NCBI GenBank assembly: GCA_038496445.1
Contig: JALMLS010000455.1
Location: 124,001-188,000 of the forward strand
Direction of reading: 5' to 3'
Length of the DNA: 64,000 nucleotides
Source: Trichosphaerium sp. ATCC 40318
Taxonomy: Eukaryota > Discosea > Flabellinia > Trichosidae
Within the stretch, counting starts at the first letter, position 1. The number at the start of each line of letters is the position of its first letter. Below, piece after piece: positions 1-12,746 of this stretch. The position numbers were made by a program, and so were the translations under genes. Under the pieces are notes generated by a model. The model did not search any database. It was not told where the DNA came from and saw only the letters and a list, made by a program, of their open reading frames with translations.

Positions 1-420
<420 letters not shown>

Positions 421-440
421 ATGGTTTATCAAAAGAATTT

Positions 441-456
441 GGTGTTTTTTAACACC
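441..456 (+). terminator. Histone mRNA 3' stem-loop
   Basis: GGTGTT-TTTT-AACACC is a perfect 6-bp stem with a four-T loop and an ACC-type 3' flank, 20 nt after the H4 stop codon. Size, position and loop match the SLBP-binding stem-loop of replication-dependent histone mRNAs. It differs from the animal consensus only by a G-C pair at stem position 4. That it directs non-polyadenylated 3' end formation here is inferred. Confidence 0.75.
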
Positions 457-641
457 TCCTTTATGCTTCAAACTCGACTTGGTTTAATTTTCATTACTGT
501 TTTAACGGTTATTTTTTGTTTCTGTTTTAGTACAAGGGGACGTTTAAACGGAGTTCGAGATGCTAACGATTGTCTGTTTGTTGATTCCTTTTTATTTTAC
601 ATTATTTTATTTTTTTTCTCTTTCTGTTTCGCCTAGCCAAG

Positions 642-3600
642 CTATTCATACAGTTTCTTCCTTGTTCTTGTTGTGTTGTAATAAACAGCTTCACCGTCTG
701 TTTTATAATCAGGTTCAAATGTGTTTTCATCATCTGACACTAAAGATTGCATATATTCATTGGTAGCTGTAAACATTGAATGATTCCTTTGATGAGAAGT
801 AACTGCATCAGGTTGTGACCTCTCATTAATAGCTGATTGTGATTTACTTGGTGCAAGAGAATGAGACTTATCTTTAGGTTTCTTACGTCTGCGTCTAAAC
901 AAGAAACTTAGCTGTGGGTAAAAGAAAAAAATAGCAAGAAATAGTCTTTCGATAAACTCCAAATACGTGATGTTCTTTCGGGTACGTTTTTGTCCCTTTC
1001 GGAACTAATAGCAGTGAAGCAATGATGAGCAAACTTATAACAAAGTAATCTTCGTTTTGAGGCCAATAAAAGAGTACTCTGAATTACTGTTTTTGCAAGA
1101 AAAACCCAAAAATTCAATTTTGTATTTTTTGTAGACGTGCAATTACCCCAAGTGATGCCATGTTGTAGATTCATAGTGAACCACAACGTGTTGGTCAACA
1201 TTTGAGATATAAAAAATTAATGCAGATAAATACGTTGCATACCTTAGTAGTCTTTTGCTGCTGAACTCTAATTTAACTGAACGGCTTGGAGCTTCAGTTG
1301 ACTTGTTTTTCCTATTAGTACTATCACGTGCTGTTCTCATACGTGGTGCACTTTTTCTTTTTTCTCTCTTTGTTTGTGCACGTCTTGCTAGTTTTAGTTC
1401 CTTCTTCTTAGATGGAACACGATGTGATTTTGAACCTCCTTTTCTAGGTACATTGTTCACATTGATTTTTATATTACTTGTATTGGGTTTTGAACCACTG
1501 GCTTTAGATGCATTATTATACACTCTCATAGATGGTGAATTATGTGATGTCATCTTAGGTATAAAATCCATATTTGTTGACTCAGAGAGAGATAAGTTAT
1601 CCCATAGTTGCTCTGTTAAATCATTCTTGGCTACAACAGAAATGAGTCAAGTCCAAAAAAGGGTAAAAAAAAGTGAAACGAGACACTTCAATTATGTTTT
1701 AGTCATAAATAATAACAAGTGTAGCGTGTAGAAAGAAAGGTAAGAAGATTAACTACCTGGCAAAAACCAAACTACGAGGGTTTTGCAAAGAAAAAAATGA
1801 GAAAAGAAACAACCCAAAAAGAATGCTTACGTGCTCCATATCCTTTAAAGGATATTTGATTTGTGTTTGGTGATTCTACAGGCTCATCATCTGTAGACTC
1901 CATAGCTGTTGCTAAGCTATCTAGAATTTTTAAGTCTTGCTGTAGAGAAGACTCTTCACTATCTATTGCGCTACTACTTATAGTAGACTCAATTTTACTT
2001 GAATGATTGACCTGTATTAAAGGCCTGTCTTCTTCTGACTCAGCTATAAATAATTCAGTCACATGCTTTAATATTCAAGCAATTGAGATGCGTATGATAT
2101 GTTCAACGTACAATCAGTAGAATCATCATGTTCAGCGCTGTTATGGTCTATATTTTCGAGCTCTGTGATGAATTTATTCAAACTTAGTTTACGTAGTACT
2201 TGCTTATCTATTCTAAACGAGCTTGTTGTTCTTAAGAACGATCTACTTTGTTTAGGCACCTAAAAAACCTCATTAAATCAATGAACACATAAAAAAAAAC
2301 CAAAGAAGTGCTGCAAGATAGTTTGTATCGAAAGTCAACTAGTTGGTTTTTTTGAAATATTGACAAAAAAAAAGTAAAATTGCATGACACCTACCAGTTT
2401 TTTATGTCTATTCATGATTTGCTTTGCTGCATTAAACCTAGGAGTATGTTGAGACTCATTTAGAGGGTCAATAGTAGCATTTGATCTTGTGCGTGAGCCA
2501 GAAGAATGTGAGCCAGGAGAACTTCTTGCAGATGGAATATGGATAACAGGTACAGGCGAAGAAGAACTTTTAAGTTCTCCTCCTCTTGGAGAACGTGTTA
2601 TCACTGGTACATGTCGAGCTGAGGTTTCAGGGGTTACTGGGGATGATTTTTCTTCAAGCATTTTATCATCTGTCTTTTCTGGTGCTTCACTCTTAATTAC
2701 AAGAGTTTGTGATTTCTTTAGCGATTCCTCAGCTTCTTCTAGATCTTCGGTTTCTTCGAGGTCATCTTCAGCTTCTTCAAGGTCTTCAGCTTCTTCTAAC
2801 AGGTCTTCATCAGTACTGGATTCCCCAGATTCTGAATCCTTATCTGAATCAAAGTCGTCTTCGAGCGTTGGAGAAAAAAGTTGATATTGATCAATCATTA
2901 TGAAAATAGCATCAAGATAGTTACCACGACGTTCTTTCCAATTCTTTGGATTAAATAACCAACGTCTATAGTGCTAAGGGTTAGTACAGGTAAACTGGGA
3001 TGAATTAAAAATAAAATCCTTTACTTGAAGTCAAACATTGATCTAAACGTACCCAAAAAAATGCACTATATTTCTACGTGCGCGTAAGTCCTGTTCTGTG
3101 CAATTAAAAAATTTGAGAAGCCAAAAAAGTGTTTCCCATCGCTCAACAGGTAGATTTATTATTATTGCGCGTAGGATATTAGATCTCATGTCCTAAGTAC
3201 TTATAAGATAGATGTACAAGCGTATTCAAATCACAAAAATAAAAAAAAAACTTTTCGTTTCAAGCTGTCTTGTAAAAGCGTTTATATCTCTTTCTGTATA
3301 CTGCTTAGATATATATATTCATTTATACGCTTTATAGTCAAAAGCTTTTGAGCAAAAAAAAAAGTTGGATGTTCGGTGAGGAGCGATTTCTAAATTAGAA
3401 GTTCAGGTGAAGAAAAACTTTTTTCGTTTTGTCTGACAATCGCGTTTTTAATGTAGTAAGTCATCCAAGTACCTCTGATTTAATCTCCATCGCTGCTAAT
3501 AGTACATTGTGAACGTCTCTCGGTATTAGAGGAGTTGGTAGCTTCCGAAGAAAATCACGCAATAAGATTGTAACCACGCGACAATCCGCCAGATACGCTG

Positions 3601-3960
3601 AAGTAAGCGAACCTAAAACATTTTACTTGTTTTATCTTTTGGCGCCGTAATTGTGAATTTAACGCTAGGAGCGTTTCTCGTACCACTCTTTATCTTATTG
3701 CGCACTTGTTTCATGATTGTTTGGCTTGGTTTTTGAAAAACGTCTATTTCTTGGTCTAACTCAAGAGCTGACTCTTTTATAGCGTTCAGCTGTAGCGTAA
3801 TCGCGTAAACAAACGCATTAAGATTAGTTCCGTCCAAGCAATCCTGTTGGTCCAGCGGAAGCTTGAATGCCAACTGAGGCTTCTTTGCGGTGTCATTGCG
3901 TGTTTAAAAAAACACAATTCGTTGTACCTGTAACCACTTCAAGTGTTCCTCACCGTCCAT
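642..3960 (-). CDS. RhoGAP-domain protein with long disordered tail
   Basis: Nine exons: 3928-3960, 3684-3882, 3473-3612, 3053-3192, 2395-2965, 2112-2259, 1831-2043, 1243-1630, 642-906. They join in frame to about 698 residues. The start ATG at 3960 has an in-frame TAA 18 nt upstream. Residues about 15-175 form a RhoGAP fold: a helix ending DVFQKPSQ, then CRVVTILLRDFLRKLPTPLIP, LRAIIINLPVERW and NIVHFFGRWLF. Known family role: stimulating GTP hydrolysis by Rho GTPases at membranes and the cytoskeleton. The arginine-finger position (GIFR in active GAPs) is occupied by Gln, so this may bind rather than activate its GTPase, as OCRL-type RhoGAP domains do. The rest is a Ser/Glu-rich disordered region with an acidic EEAEDLEE run near residue 200 and a Lys/Arg-rich tail. 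The last exon boundary (acceptor CTAAG) is the least certain. Confidence 0.8.
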
Positions 3961-4148
3961 TGTATCCAAGTGATCGGCTTATAACGTTATTTACAAAACA
4001 GGAATTGTAGGAGTTTTTGTTTGAATGGGTTTTAACAATTGCTTCCTTACTGTCATTAAGCGACTTGACACTTGTTTTGCAGCTTTATTCTTCGTGCAAA
4101 GATGCTGTAAAGCTCTGAGGGCTTGTTCTTTTTGAGATTAACAGTGTT

Positions 4149-6766
4149 ATGCAACGTGTAGCCTGTAGAACACTTAAACACGATGGTAAGGCGAAATAAA
4201 CGTCGGGGGATACGTATAAACACTAACGGACCACTCTAGACCTAATACAGCTAGAACGTAATATTGCTCCCAAACTACGAGTGCGCCGACTATTACACTA
4301 TGAATACTAACGCATTACGGTAGGTACATACAGTTTCAGATTGGTACAATGCTACATCTGTAGATGTTATTAAATATGGCGGTCGTGGGCTATTAGAATG
4401 GTATAGAGACCTAGCATTAATAAAAACCGTAATTGAAATAACGTTTAGCTATGACACTTTCTCGAAATTCTTACAAGCAGTCTATCCTACTTATACATGG
4501 GTACCCTGGAAATTTAGGTACAGAACCTCGTTGTTACTGGACGTAATATGAGCTAATATCGTTTTTGACAGGTTATCTCCTTTAGGCTATTGGGATGACC
4601 TTAGAAACCAAGGTGATTTCTTAGAAGACCTTGGTGAGAATCTGTGCGTAAAGTGTTTAGATGATTGGTATGACGTGTCGTCAAGAGACTTAGTAAAGTA
4701 TGGTGGTATACAAGTACTAGCAAAGTACGTTCAGATGGTGCCTAGATTTTAAACAAAACAGAAAAAAATGAGAAAACAGTTTCAGTCTTGTTAATTTCTT
4801 GTAGGTATTCTGGATCTATTTCTACTCTTCTGCAAGAGATCTATCCTAACCATGTATGGCACCCATGGCAGTTTTCGTAAGCTTTTACGGTGGTAGCTAC
4901 ATACTTACAACTGTTAGGATGTCGCCTTTGGGTTTCTGGGAGAATGAAGCAAATCAAAGAGATATGATGGAGAGAATAGCGCGTATTATAGGTGTGAGTG
5001 AACTTGATGATTGGTATAATGTTCAATATGATGATATAATAAACCATGGTGGCACCAGATTAATCAACTTGTACGTAGGTTTGTTCAATGAAGAACAACT
5101 ACTCCCTAAAAAACACACTAGTCAACTACTAATCAAGTATTTAGACATGGTGGTTCTCTTTCTTCGTGCCTAAAAGAACTTTATCCTAAACATAACTGGA
5201 AACCTTGGAAGTTCCGGTAAGAGGTTTATTTGTGTTTGATAGGTGTTAATGTGTTTTTGTTTAAAGTGCTTCTCCACAGAGGTATTGGGAAGATGTATCA
5301 AATCAACTTGTATTTTTAAATAGTATTGGTAAAGCACTTGCCATTTACACCCTTGATGAGTGGTACACCGTAACAACAAAAGATGTATATAACGCAAGCG
5401 GTGTAGGGCTATTTTCAGCGTATGTTGTTAGACAAAGTTCAAAATAGAATAAGAGCTAATTTGGATACTTAGTCATGACTCTTTATCTGATTGGCTTCAA
5501 ACTTGTTTTCCTCATTTTGATTGGGAACCATGGCGATTCAGGTACGCCATGTAGCAGTAACATATACTCCTCTCACATTATGTAAAGCATGACTCCAGTT
5601 GGTTTCTGGAGTGATATTGGGCATCAGAGACAGCGTATAAATTATGCATCTCAACAACTCGATTTAAAGCACCTTGATGAATGGCATAATGTGTCTTTAC
5701 TAGATCTTCTAGATCACGTTGGTGTTCACATGTTGGGTCAATATGGTGGTTCATTATGGAGTGCTCTAAAAGCCTTGTTTCCTGATCACAGATGGAACTT
5801 TAATGAACGGGAAAAGAAGAATCAAGTAGAGAAAGGGCACTGGCAAAACCAAGAGAAACAATTGACTTTCTTGAAAGGTTTGGCAGAGAAACTCCGTTTA
5901 GAGAAAGATGACTGGTACGTTTCTGGATAGTTATGTTATATTAACATACCATTTGTACGACTGATATACACTATATAGGTATCGGGTGTCAAAGAAGCAA
6001 CTTATTGACTCTGGAGGAGCTAGTGTTATCCCTTACTTCCCTGAAATATTAAAAGTATTGGATCCTAGGTTTAAATGGCAGTGGGGAAAGTTCTCCTTTG
6101 GTGCTAAGAAATCTGAACAACTGTATGTGTTTTTCTAGTATTTAAATAACACAAACACCATTAAATATAGTTGAACGAATGAGTGCTTAACAATAGAATC
6201 TAGGAGCATGTTAAAGTGTTTATCTGATATTTTTCCAAAAAATCAAATTATTGAAGAACACATCATTGGTATGCGTCACTCAACAGGTGAGTACCTCAGT
6301 GTAGATGCTTTCATACCTGACCATGCTATTGCATTCGAATACCAAGGTAATCAAATAACACTGATCACACCACGTGCTAACTATATTTTTTCACAAAAAG
6401 GAGCACAACATTATCATGATAAGATTTTTCCTGAAGGCATGTGGGTCATGTGCCGTGAGGCTAGAGATATTGAAAAGTTACAGCAATGTAATGATGCAGG
6501 TATAACACTTGTAAGAGTACCTTATTGGTGGAAGTCAGGTGATATAGATTCTTTAAAAGCAACTATAAATGTAATGCATCCTGGACTTTGTAAAGATATA
6601 AGAAAAGGTATTAAGCCTTTAAGATCTGTTCCGGCTTATGATGATGGTAAGTAACATCTTTCTTTCATATTTTCTTTTTTTTTTCGTACTTCAATGGTTT
6701 TTAACTGTACAATATTTAGATCATTATACACTTATGGCACCATCACAATCTGTATCAACTTCTTAA
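4149..6766 (+). CDS. Repeat-array protein with C-terminal Vsr/DUF559-like nuclease domain (copy A)
   Basis: Fourteen exons: 4149-4185, 4340-4400, 4449-4517, 4572-4724, 4805-4876, 4918-5070, 5145-5216, 5267-5419, 5473-5541, 5588-5914, 5979-6122, 6204-6346, 6401-6646, 6720-6766; about 581 residues. The body is 5-6 copies of a roughly 75-residue module: a W...NQR start, LDDWYNV, a glycine pair (YGG), LL..Y, then a YP.H.W.PW.F end. Each module is one 153-nt exon plus one 69-72-nt exon, nearly all introns in phase 2. The last 150 residues carry VDAFIPDHAIAFEYQGAQHY, RDIEKLQQC, GITLV and VPYWW. This order fits a PD-(D/E)XK fold of the Vsr/DUF559 type with Gln in the E-x-Q position. Function unknown; DNA cleavage is inferred from the fold only. 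Further exons upstream of 4149 are possible because the first module looks truncated. Copies B (36298) and C (52309) are related. Confidence 0.75.
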
Positions 6767-7118
6767 CTCATGTAAAAATATTGCAACTTTCTGTAAATAA
6801 ACTGAAAAGACTTTGGGCACAGTGTCCAATTTCACGATTCTAAATTCAGTACACTTCTGAGGCACTGTTGTAAACAGGGGTTACTGAAGCGGGTGCATCG
6901 ATATATATGGTCTCTTTATTATTGTGGTATTATAACTCGGAATCACATGTAACTCGCTGATTCTCGGTTCATTTTCATTCCACTGTTTGAAAAAAATGAA
7001 TGTTACGTTTCTACTCCAACATATAGTAACTTAAATCTAGTATGCTTGGAAGTAGACATTAATCTTCTTGCAATGTATTTGATAGTAAAGAGTTTGGGTA
7101 CCATGAACTCAGGTGTGC
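6767..7118. other. Intergenic, tail to tail
   Basis: 352 bp between the 3' ends of repeat gene A and the MORN_2 gene. AT-rich 3' flanking sequence with AATAAA-like motifs near 6797. I see no coding potential or repeats. Confidence 0.6.
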
Positions 7119-8671
7119 TTACATCGTTGAAAGTGTGCCATCTTCATGGAACATTGCACGATGATGTGCAATGTCATCAATATAATTGCATATCTCTTTA
7201 AGCTTCCCATTTTTGTACCAAACTTTATACTTTCCATGATAACAACCATTTATATAGTGACAGTGTTTTGAAAGAAATCCATTTTGAAAGAACTCCTTGT
7301 ATTCTCCTTCTTTTGCGCCCTTGACAAAATTACATTGCTTCATCACATTACCATTCTCATGCCACATTCTGTATTTCCCCTCCAGTTCACCTTTATTATA
7401 AGTGAGGGTTTCATGTAGTGTACCATTTCTTTTCCATTTTTTCCACTCCCCATGCTTGTTACCATTGAGGTATGTACCTTCCTCAACTAATGTACCATCT
7501 AAATGCCACTTTTTGTACTCTCCGTTTTGGTCGCCCTTCTGAAAGTAGCTGTGTTGTTTTAATTGTCCATTTCTATACCACTTTTTGTGTTCTCCGTCCA
7601 TCCTTTTGGTATCATCATACAAGATATATTGGTAATATAGCTGTCCATTGGTATTTATCAGCTTCTGGTTTTCTTCTTGTTTACCACTTTTATAATGACA
7701 TTGAGACTTTAGTTGTCCATTGTTATACCAACAAATGCACTTTCCTTCTTTTTTGTTATTCACATAATGGCATTGCTGTTTCAATTGTCCATTATCATGC
7801 CAACACTTGTACTCGCCTTCTTTTTTATAATTCACATAATAGTATTGCTCATATACTTGGCCATTATCATACCAGTGCTTGTATTCTCCTTCTATTTTAC
7901 CTTGTATATAATAGCACTGCATTTTCAATTGGCCATTTTTGTGCCAGCACGTGTACTCTCCCTCATAATAATTATCAACGTAATACTTGTGTTCACCTAA
8001 CTGTCCGTTCCTATACCACATTCTAAACTCACCGTCATAATTGTCTTCAATGTGATTACTCACTGTAGCAATTGAATCATCTTCATGCCACCTTATACGT
8101 ATTCCATTCAGTTTACCTCCAATGTAGGAAGAGAAACACCTTTTCGCACCATTACGATAATAAACCATATCATCCCCTTCTTTTTTATCGTTTAAATAAC
8201 TACACTTACATTTCAATACACCACTTTCATACCAATCAATACGTTGACCATTTTTCTCGCCATTCAAATAAAAGCGTTGACTTTTCAATTGACCGTTTTG
8301 GTGCCATGTTTTTTGCTCTCCATCACGTTTACCATTTTCGAAATAACATTGTTTTTCTGGTTTCTGAGTGTCATAGTTTCTTTTTCGCCAAAGACCACAC
8401 TTATCAAGGTTTTCGTCAAATCGTGTTGTTAATGCAGCTTGTTTAGAGAGTAAAGGCCATTTCGCGTATACTGAAGCGTCCCAGTCTGCTATATCAAGTT
8501 GTAGTTCCACTGGGAGTTGTAATAGTCCTCCAAACGATAGTTTAAGAGCGCTTATCTGTATTAAGAAAATTAGTGTGTTAAATCAACACAAAGCGCTTCA
8601 TTAACAGGAAGCAAAGTCCACTGTACCGTTTTTTTTGTAGTAGCCATTGCCTTCGTTAGTTGCTGGTGCAT
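7119..8671 (-). CDS. MORN_2-type repeat protein
   Basis: Two exons (8627-8671 and 7119-8555) give about 493 residues; a second in-frame ATG lies at 8647. After a short N-terminal segment with LPVELQLDIADW (F-box-like hydrophobic spacing, weak) the protein is an array of about 17 units of roughly 23 residues of the form GEYK.W..NGQLK..C.Y..G. This is the MORN_2 signature (the same repeat is misnamed YwqK antitoxin in bacteria). It differs from the classical MORN motif YxGxxxxGxG. Such arrays form extended beta-hairpin solenoids used for protein or lipid binding; the partner here is unknown. The units are similar enough that the antisense strand also stays open. The splice GTACAG to ATACAG keeps the frame. 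It shares its upstream region with the divergent gene at 9125. Confidence 0.8.
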
Positions 8672-9124
8672 GGACCAATAGTGGACCACAGACTTTTGTT
8701 CTTCGAAAGAAAAAGCCGAGAGAAGCTGATGCCTTCCCATTTCGATTGCTCACATGGTTGTAAGAACTCTATCTTACACGTGCACTAAGAGAGCATACGT
8801 TGGAAAACAACAAACATACTCTACTATTAACAGGCTCATCGATAAGCAAATTAAAGTGCGAATAGTAGTGCCTACTTCAGATTCCTATCTTACAATTTTC
8901 GGACACTGATCACGTGCCATTTGTGCAAAAAAATTGTTTGAAACACTTGACTTCGCTAAAACAATTAAAACATATCGGAATATACTGTTCTAACTACACA
9001 CAATGTAATACTTTGGACATGACTATCACGTGTTTTTTTATTCGCAACACTTGGCTTAACTATGAAAAATCTAGTGCTCAGATTGTAACCGCCTCGAAGG
9101 TGCTAATTACGTTAAAGTATAGCA
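8672..9124. promoter_or_regulatory. Shared divergent promoter region
   Basis: 453 bp between two gene starts facing away from each other (MORN_2 protein and PQQ-dehydrogenase-like protein). It holds three CACGTG palindromes at 8777, 8911 and 9027, the densest intergenic group I saw. Binding by a bHLH- or bZIP-type factor is inference. No gene seen; the small frame at 8914-9135 has no family features. Confidence 0.45.
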
Positions 9125-12100
9125 ATGCTTCATGAATTACTAGCTATAGCTTTAGTTTTACTATTTTATCCAAGTACGCCTTTATGTTACGCTTAAAACC
9201 TTCTAGAACGCTGTATATTTACACTTTTAAGCGAATTCGGATGCTTTTATCGAGATTGTACCTGCGTTTGAAAGCCTATCTGTTGGATCTGCAGCAGCGC
9301 GATCATTCGTTGATCTTGAGTTCGTAGATTGTAACAATACATTCTTCCTTGTGGATATGGACGGTAAACTGAAACAAAAAAAAAGCAGTAAAAAACGAAG
9401 AGATTATCATCATTGTCAGTTAATTGATTGCTTATATTTGTTCAGGTTTTATATACGAGTTTGAGAATGACCCAGACGTAAGTTTTTGCTTACTCCATTA
9501 AAAAACCTAGCCGAGAACACGTGTTTTTTATGATAACGATAAAAGCACGCAAACAACGAACCAGGTTGACAAAGATTTAGGTTACCTCTGCTACAAATCC
9601 GTTGAATCTCCCTCAAGTCTTGGGTATTTCTGAAACAGCATTCTTCGATGGTACAGAAGCAGGATTACTCGGCATGACGTTGCACCCAGAATGTACTTAG
9701 CAAAAAAACACAACGCCTAAAAGTAGTAAAATGGCTAACACAAACATTCGCATCAAAATTTTAGCGAAACACGCGTAAGTAATTAAGTATTAATTTTTCC
9801 TCCCTCTAGTTTGCTTCAATGGATACGCATTTATTCGGTACGTGCCACATATACCTATCTCCAAAAATCACGTGATCAACCCAAAAGAAGCATTCACTTT
9901 AAAAGTTGAGTAAGAAGTTATTGACGATTTATTCTTCTAGGTATACAACAAGTGTTGCTGATAGAACTGTTGCAATATCAAGAATAACATTCAACTTTGT
10001 CACGAGGTTCTTTTCTGGTATACTAGAAAACGTTCTTACAATAGAAAATTTTCGTAAGTAAAGCACTTAACAAAAAAACCTCTTGTTTACTTTGCATTTT
10101 TAAAGCATCTTCCGGTGGAGAACTCTTCGATAATCATTATGGTGGAGACATGTCTTTTGGAATAGATCGCATGTTTTACATACCAGTTGGTGCGTATTAA
10201 CTGTTCGAAAAGAGGAAGACTAACAAGTTAAACAGGAGACGGAGGAGGTCAAAATAATCCATCTGGAAGCGCACAAGATGCCAGTGATCTTCGAGGATCT
10301 ATTCTGAGGATTGATGTTACGTATGTACTATCCTCTTACTATATGGTATTAACAAATAACACAGGACATTACCTTATACTATTCCAGTTGGTAATCCGTT
10401 CATCGGTGATCCAACAAGAAGAGATGAAATCTTATTCACAGGGATCCGAAATTCATTGACAATAGACTTTTCAGGTGAAAGTACGCATATTACGACGTTT
10501 GCGTACACGTGCTAACTCGTTGTTTCTTTGTGCGATATAGACTTGTTCTTCACTGATGGAGGTTTGTTCGCTTCTGGAGATAGATTTCAAGAGATAAACT
10601 TCTTACCTTCTCTTTCATTATGTATGACTTTTTTTCGTTGCTATTGAGTATTTTCGTTGAGTTACAAGCTAAATAGAGTTGTTAGTGACAAGGAATTATG
10701 GCTGGCCAATCTTCGAGGTACATACATTTCTACTTCTAAGCCTTGAAGGGTAACAAGGACAAACCACTTATAGGGACCAGAATGTGTTGATGGAGGATTC
10801 TTTACAGAGCTTTGCAATGATACTACTGGCTTTACGTTTCCTGTACCACGTTACTGAATGCTTGCTATCTTCTCTTACTTTATGGTTAGTTTTATTCATA
10901 TCCTGCAATCGGTGATATGGTTTCTGGTACTGCAGTCCTTGGAGGATTTGTTTACAGGTACACTAGAACGAGATAGTAGCGTGCCTTTACTAAAGTTTGG
11001 TAAAAAATAGAGGTACCATGAATCCTTCATTGGATGGTAAATACATATTCGGTGACGCCATTACATCATTCATTGGAGCTTTGGAATTCAATGATACATC
11101 TGTAGTATCAGTCGAAGCCACTCAGGCCGATTTTCTAGTCAGTAAGTAACTTTTTATGATCATAAGATCTTTTTCTTTAAAAAGTCACTCGATAATTTTG
11201 CAAAAGTTTACTTTTGGTGGCTTTCAATAAATATCTGATAGGTGGATTTGCCAGAGATAGAGATGGCGAGGTATTGATTCTGTCAAGACAACAAACAGGT
11301 CCTGGCGATAGTTTCATATTTGCACTGCAACCAGAAATTGAAACGAATATGACAATGGCAGTTTGTGGCAATAACATCACTGAACTAGGTGTAAGTACTT
11401 GATTTTACTCTTATGTATAGCAACAAGAGACCTAAGTTGATGAATAGGAAGAATGTGATAATCCATCTCCTTGCTGCTCAGATCAATGTTTAGCAACAGC
11501 ATTAGAAGAAGATTGTGCTGGATTCTCAGTCTGCTTCACATCTTTTTGCACACGTTACGTCACACTCAACCACGTTTTATTTCAAACATCAAGAGATACT
11601 GATACTTAAAAATAGTACAACCAAGAGGAGTATGTATGTCTACAGATATGCCTAAACCAGTGAACGAATCTTGCGTAGATCCAGGTACATAAAAGCTATT
11701 TCTTAGGGAGCGCACAGGTTTCTGGAAATTCTAAGAAAAGTTATTGACAAAATACAGTTCAATCGTTCAAATTCTCTCTGCTTTTTTCCCCACCCACAGA
11801 AACGCCTTGCGTTTTAATTCGCTCATAAAAAATGTATTTTAAAGGGGTAAAAAAGTAGGATTTGAATGCATAGAACTGTATCATCCAAGCAACTTCCCTG
11901 ATCGTTTTGTTGAAAAAAACCTTCCATTCCAGAAACCTGTACATCTCCTGAAGCAAATAAGACAAAGGATTTAACCTAAAAAACCACTACAGATACACTA
12001 TGCGCGTCTCGTTGTGATGGTACAGGTATTTGTATACCTGACGATTCGTGTGTGCCTACACAAGCTCCAATACCGCCTACAACCAATCCACCGACGACTG

Positions 12101-12746
12101 TTCCTCCTACTATGACTCCTACAACAGTGCCACCAACAGCGCCTAGCATTGCGCCAACTGTTGTTCCCACTGCGGCTCCTACAACGTCTTCTCCTACAAC
12201 ATTGGCTCCTACAACATTAGCACCAACGACCATGCCGCCAACTACTATGGCACCAGTTGCTATACCTACTAGCGCACCAACAACAGAAGCACCAACAGCG
12301 CCAACTATGGGTACATAGCAAATCAGCTTAGCAAGTGAAACCTAAACCTTGAAATAGCTCCAATACCAATGGAGATATGTGACAATCCACCAATAACTTG
12401 TGAACAAGTACGTTAGCTCTTTTGTCTTGTAGTGTGTAATGTACTCTTACAAGGATTGCGTACTTGGTTGCAATGCAACAGAAGCTCATGAAGTGGCAAG
12501 AGAAAACGTCCAAGAACAATGCAACGAGTAAGAGGATAAACTTAATTCCTGCCTCCTGATTTTTCTTGTTCTAGAGCATGTAGAAGGTTCAGTTCTCGTC
12601 CTTGTCCGGACGGATTACAAGTTGCAACGCTTGTAGATTGTGTATACAATGAATGGAATGTATGGGATAGACGTTGTGACTGTGGCATGGCATTTGATGC
12701 TTGTATTGAGTGCTCTTGCTCATGTAATTTATCTGCATGTATTTAA
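9125..12746 (+). CDS. Secreted PQQ-dependent sugar dehydrogenase/HHIP-like protein
   Basis: Twenty-one exons: 9125-9173, 9232-9363, 9446-9477, 9581-9692, 9810-9837, 9941-10053, 10106-10189, 10236-10320, 10365-10480, 10541-10621, 10686-10717, 10774-10842, 10890-10957, 11011-11141, 11242-11390, 11448-11553, 11616-11684, 11993-12310, 12358-12407, 12454-12527, 12575-12746; 689 residues in one frame. A signal peptide (MLHELLAIALVLLF) precedes a six-bladed glucose/sorbosone dehydrogenase propeller (Pfam GSDH type). Its landmarks are GLLGMTLHPE, HYGGDMSFGIDRMFYIPVGD (gGDGG loop), NPF...E.LFTGIRN, NYGWPIFEG and GDAITSFIGALEF. Family members oxidise aldose sugars with PQQ or, in HHIP, bind ligands; which applies is not decidable. 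Then comes a Cys-rich segment, an 85-residue Thr/Pro mucin-like spacer and a C-terminal Cys-rich module. Likely extracellular or cell-surface, and O-glycosylated. Confidence 0.8.
11714..11940. repeat. Inverted-repeat-bounded insert in a long intron
   Basis: ACAGGTTTCTGGAA at 11714-11727 recurs as its exact reverse complement at 11927-11940, enclosing about 200 bp. A second inverted pair, TACAGTTC near 11753 and GAACTGTA near 11873, lies inside. The host intron (11685-11992) is several times longer than its neighbours. MITE-like or a folded intron element; no target-site duplication is clear. Confidence 0.4.
12052..12306 (+). repeat. Thr/Pro-rich mucin-like coding repeat
   Basis: Imperfect short repeats of codons for PTT, APTT, PPTT and TTVPPT inside the 9125 gene encode about 85 residues of nearly pure Thr, Pro, Ala and Ser. 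This is typical of an O-glycosylated stalk between a folded extracellular domain and a Cys-rich C-terminus. Confidence 0.75.

Noticed and set aside
7472-8026. Long + strand open frames opposite the MORN_2 gene
   Set aside because: They mirror the repeated coding strand; composition is driven by the antisense repeats and no motif or start context supports them.
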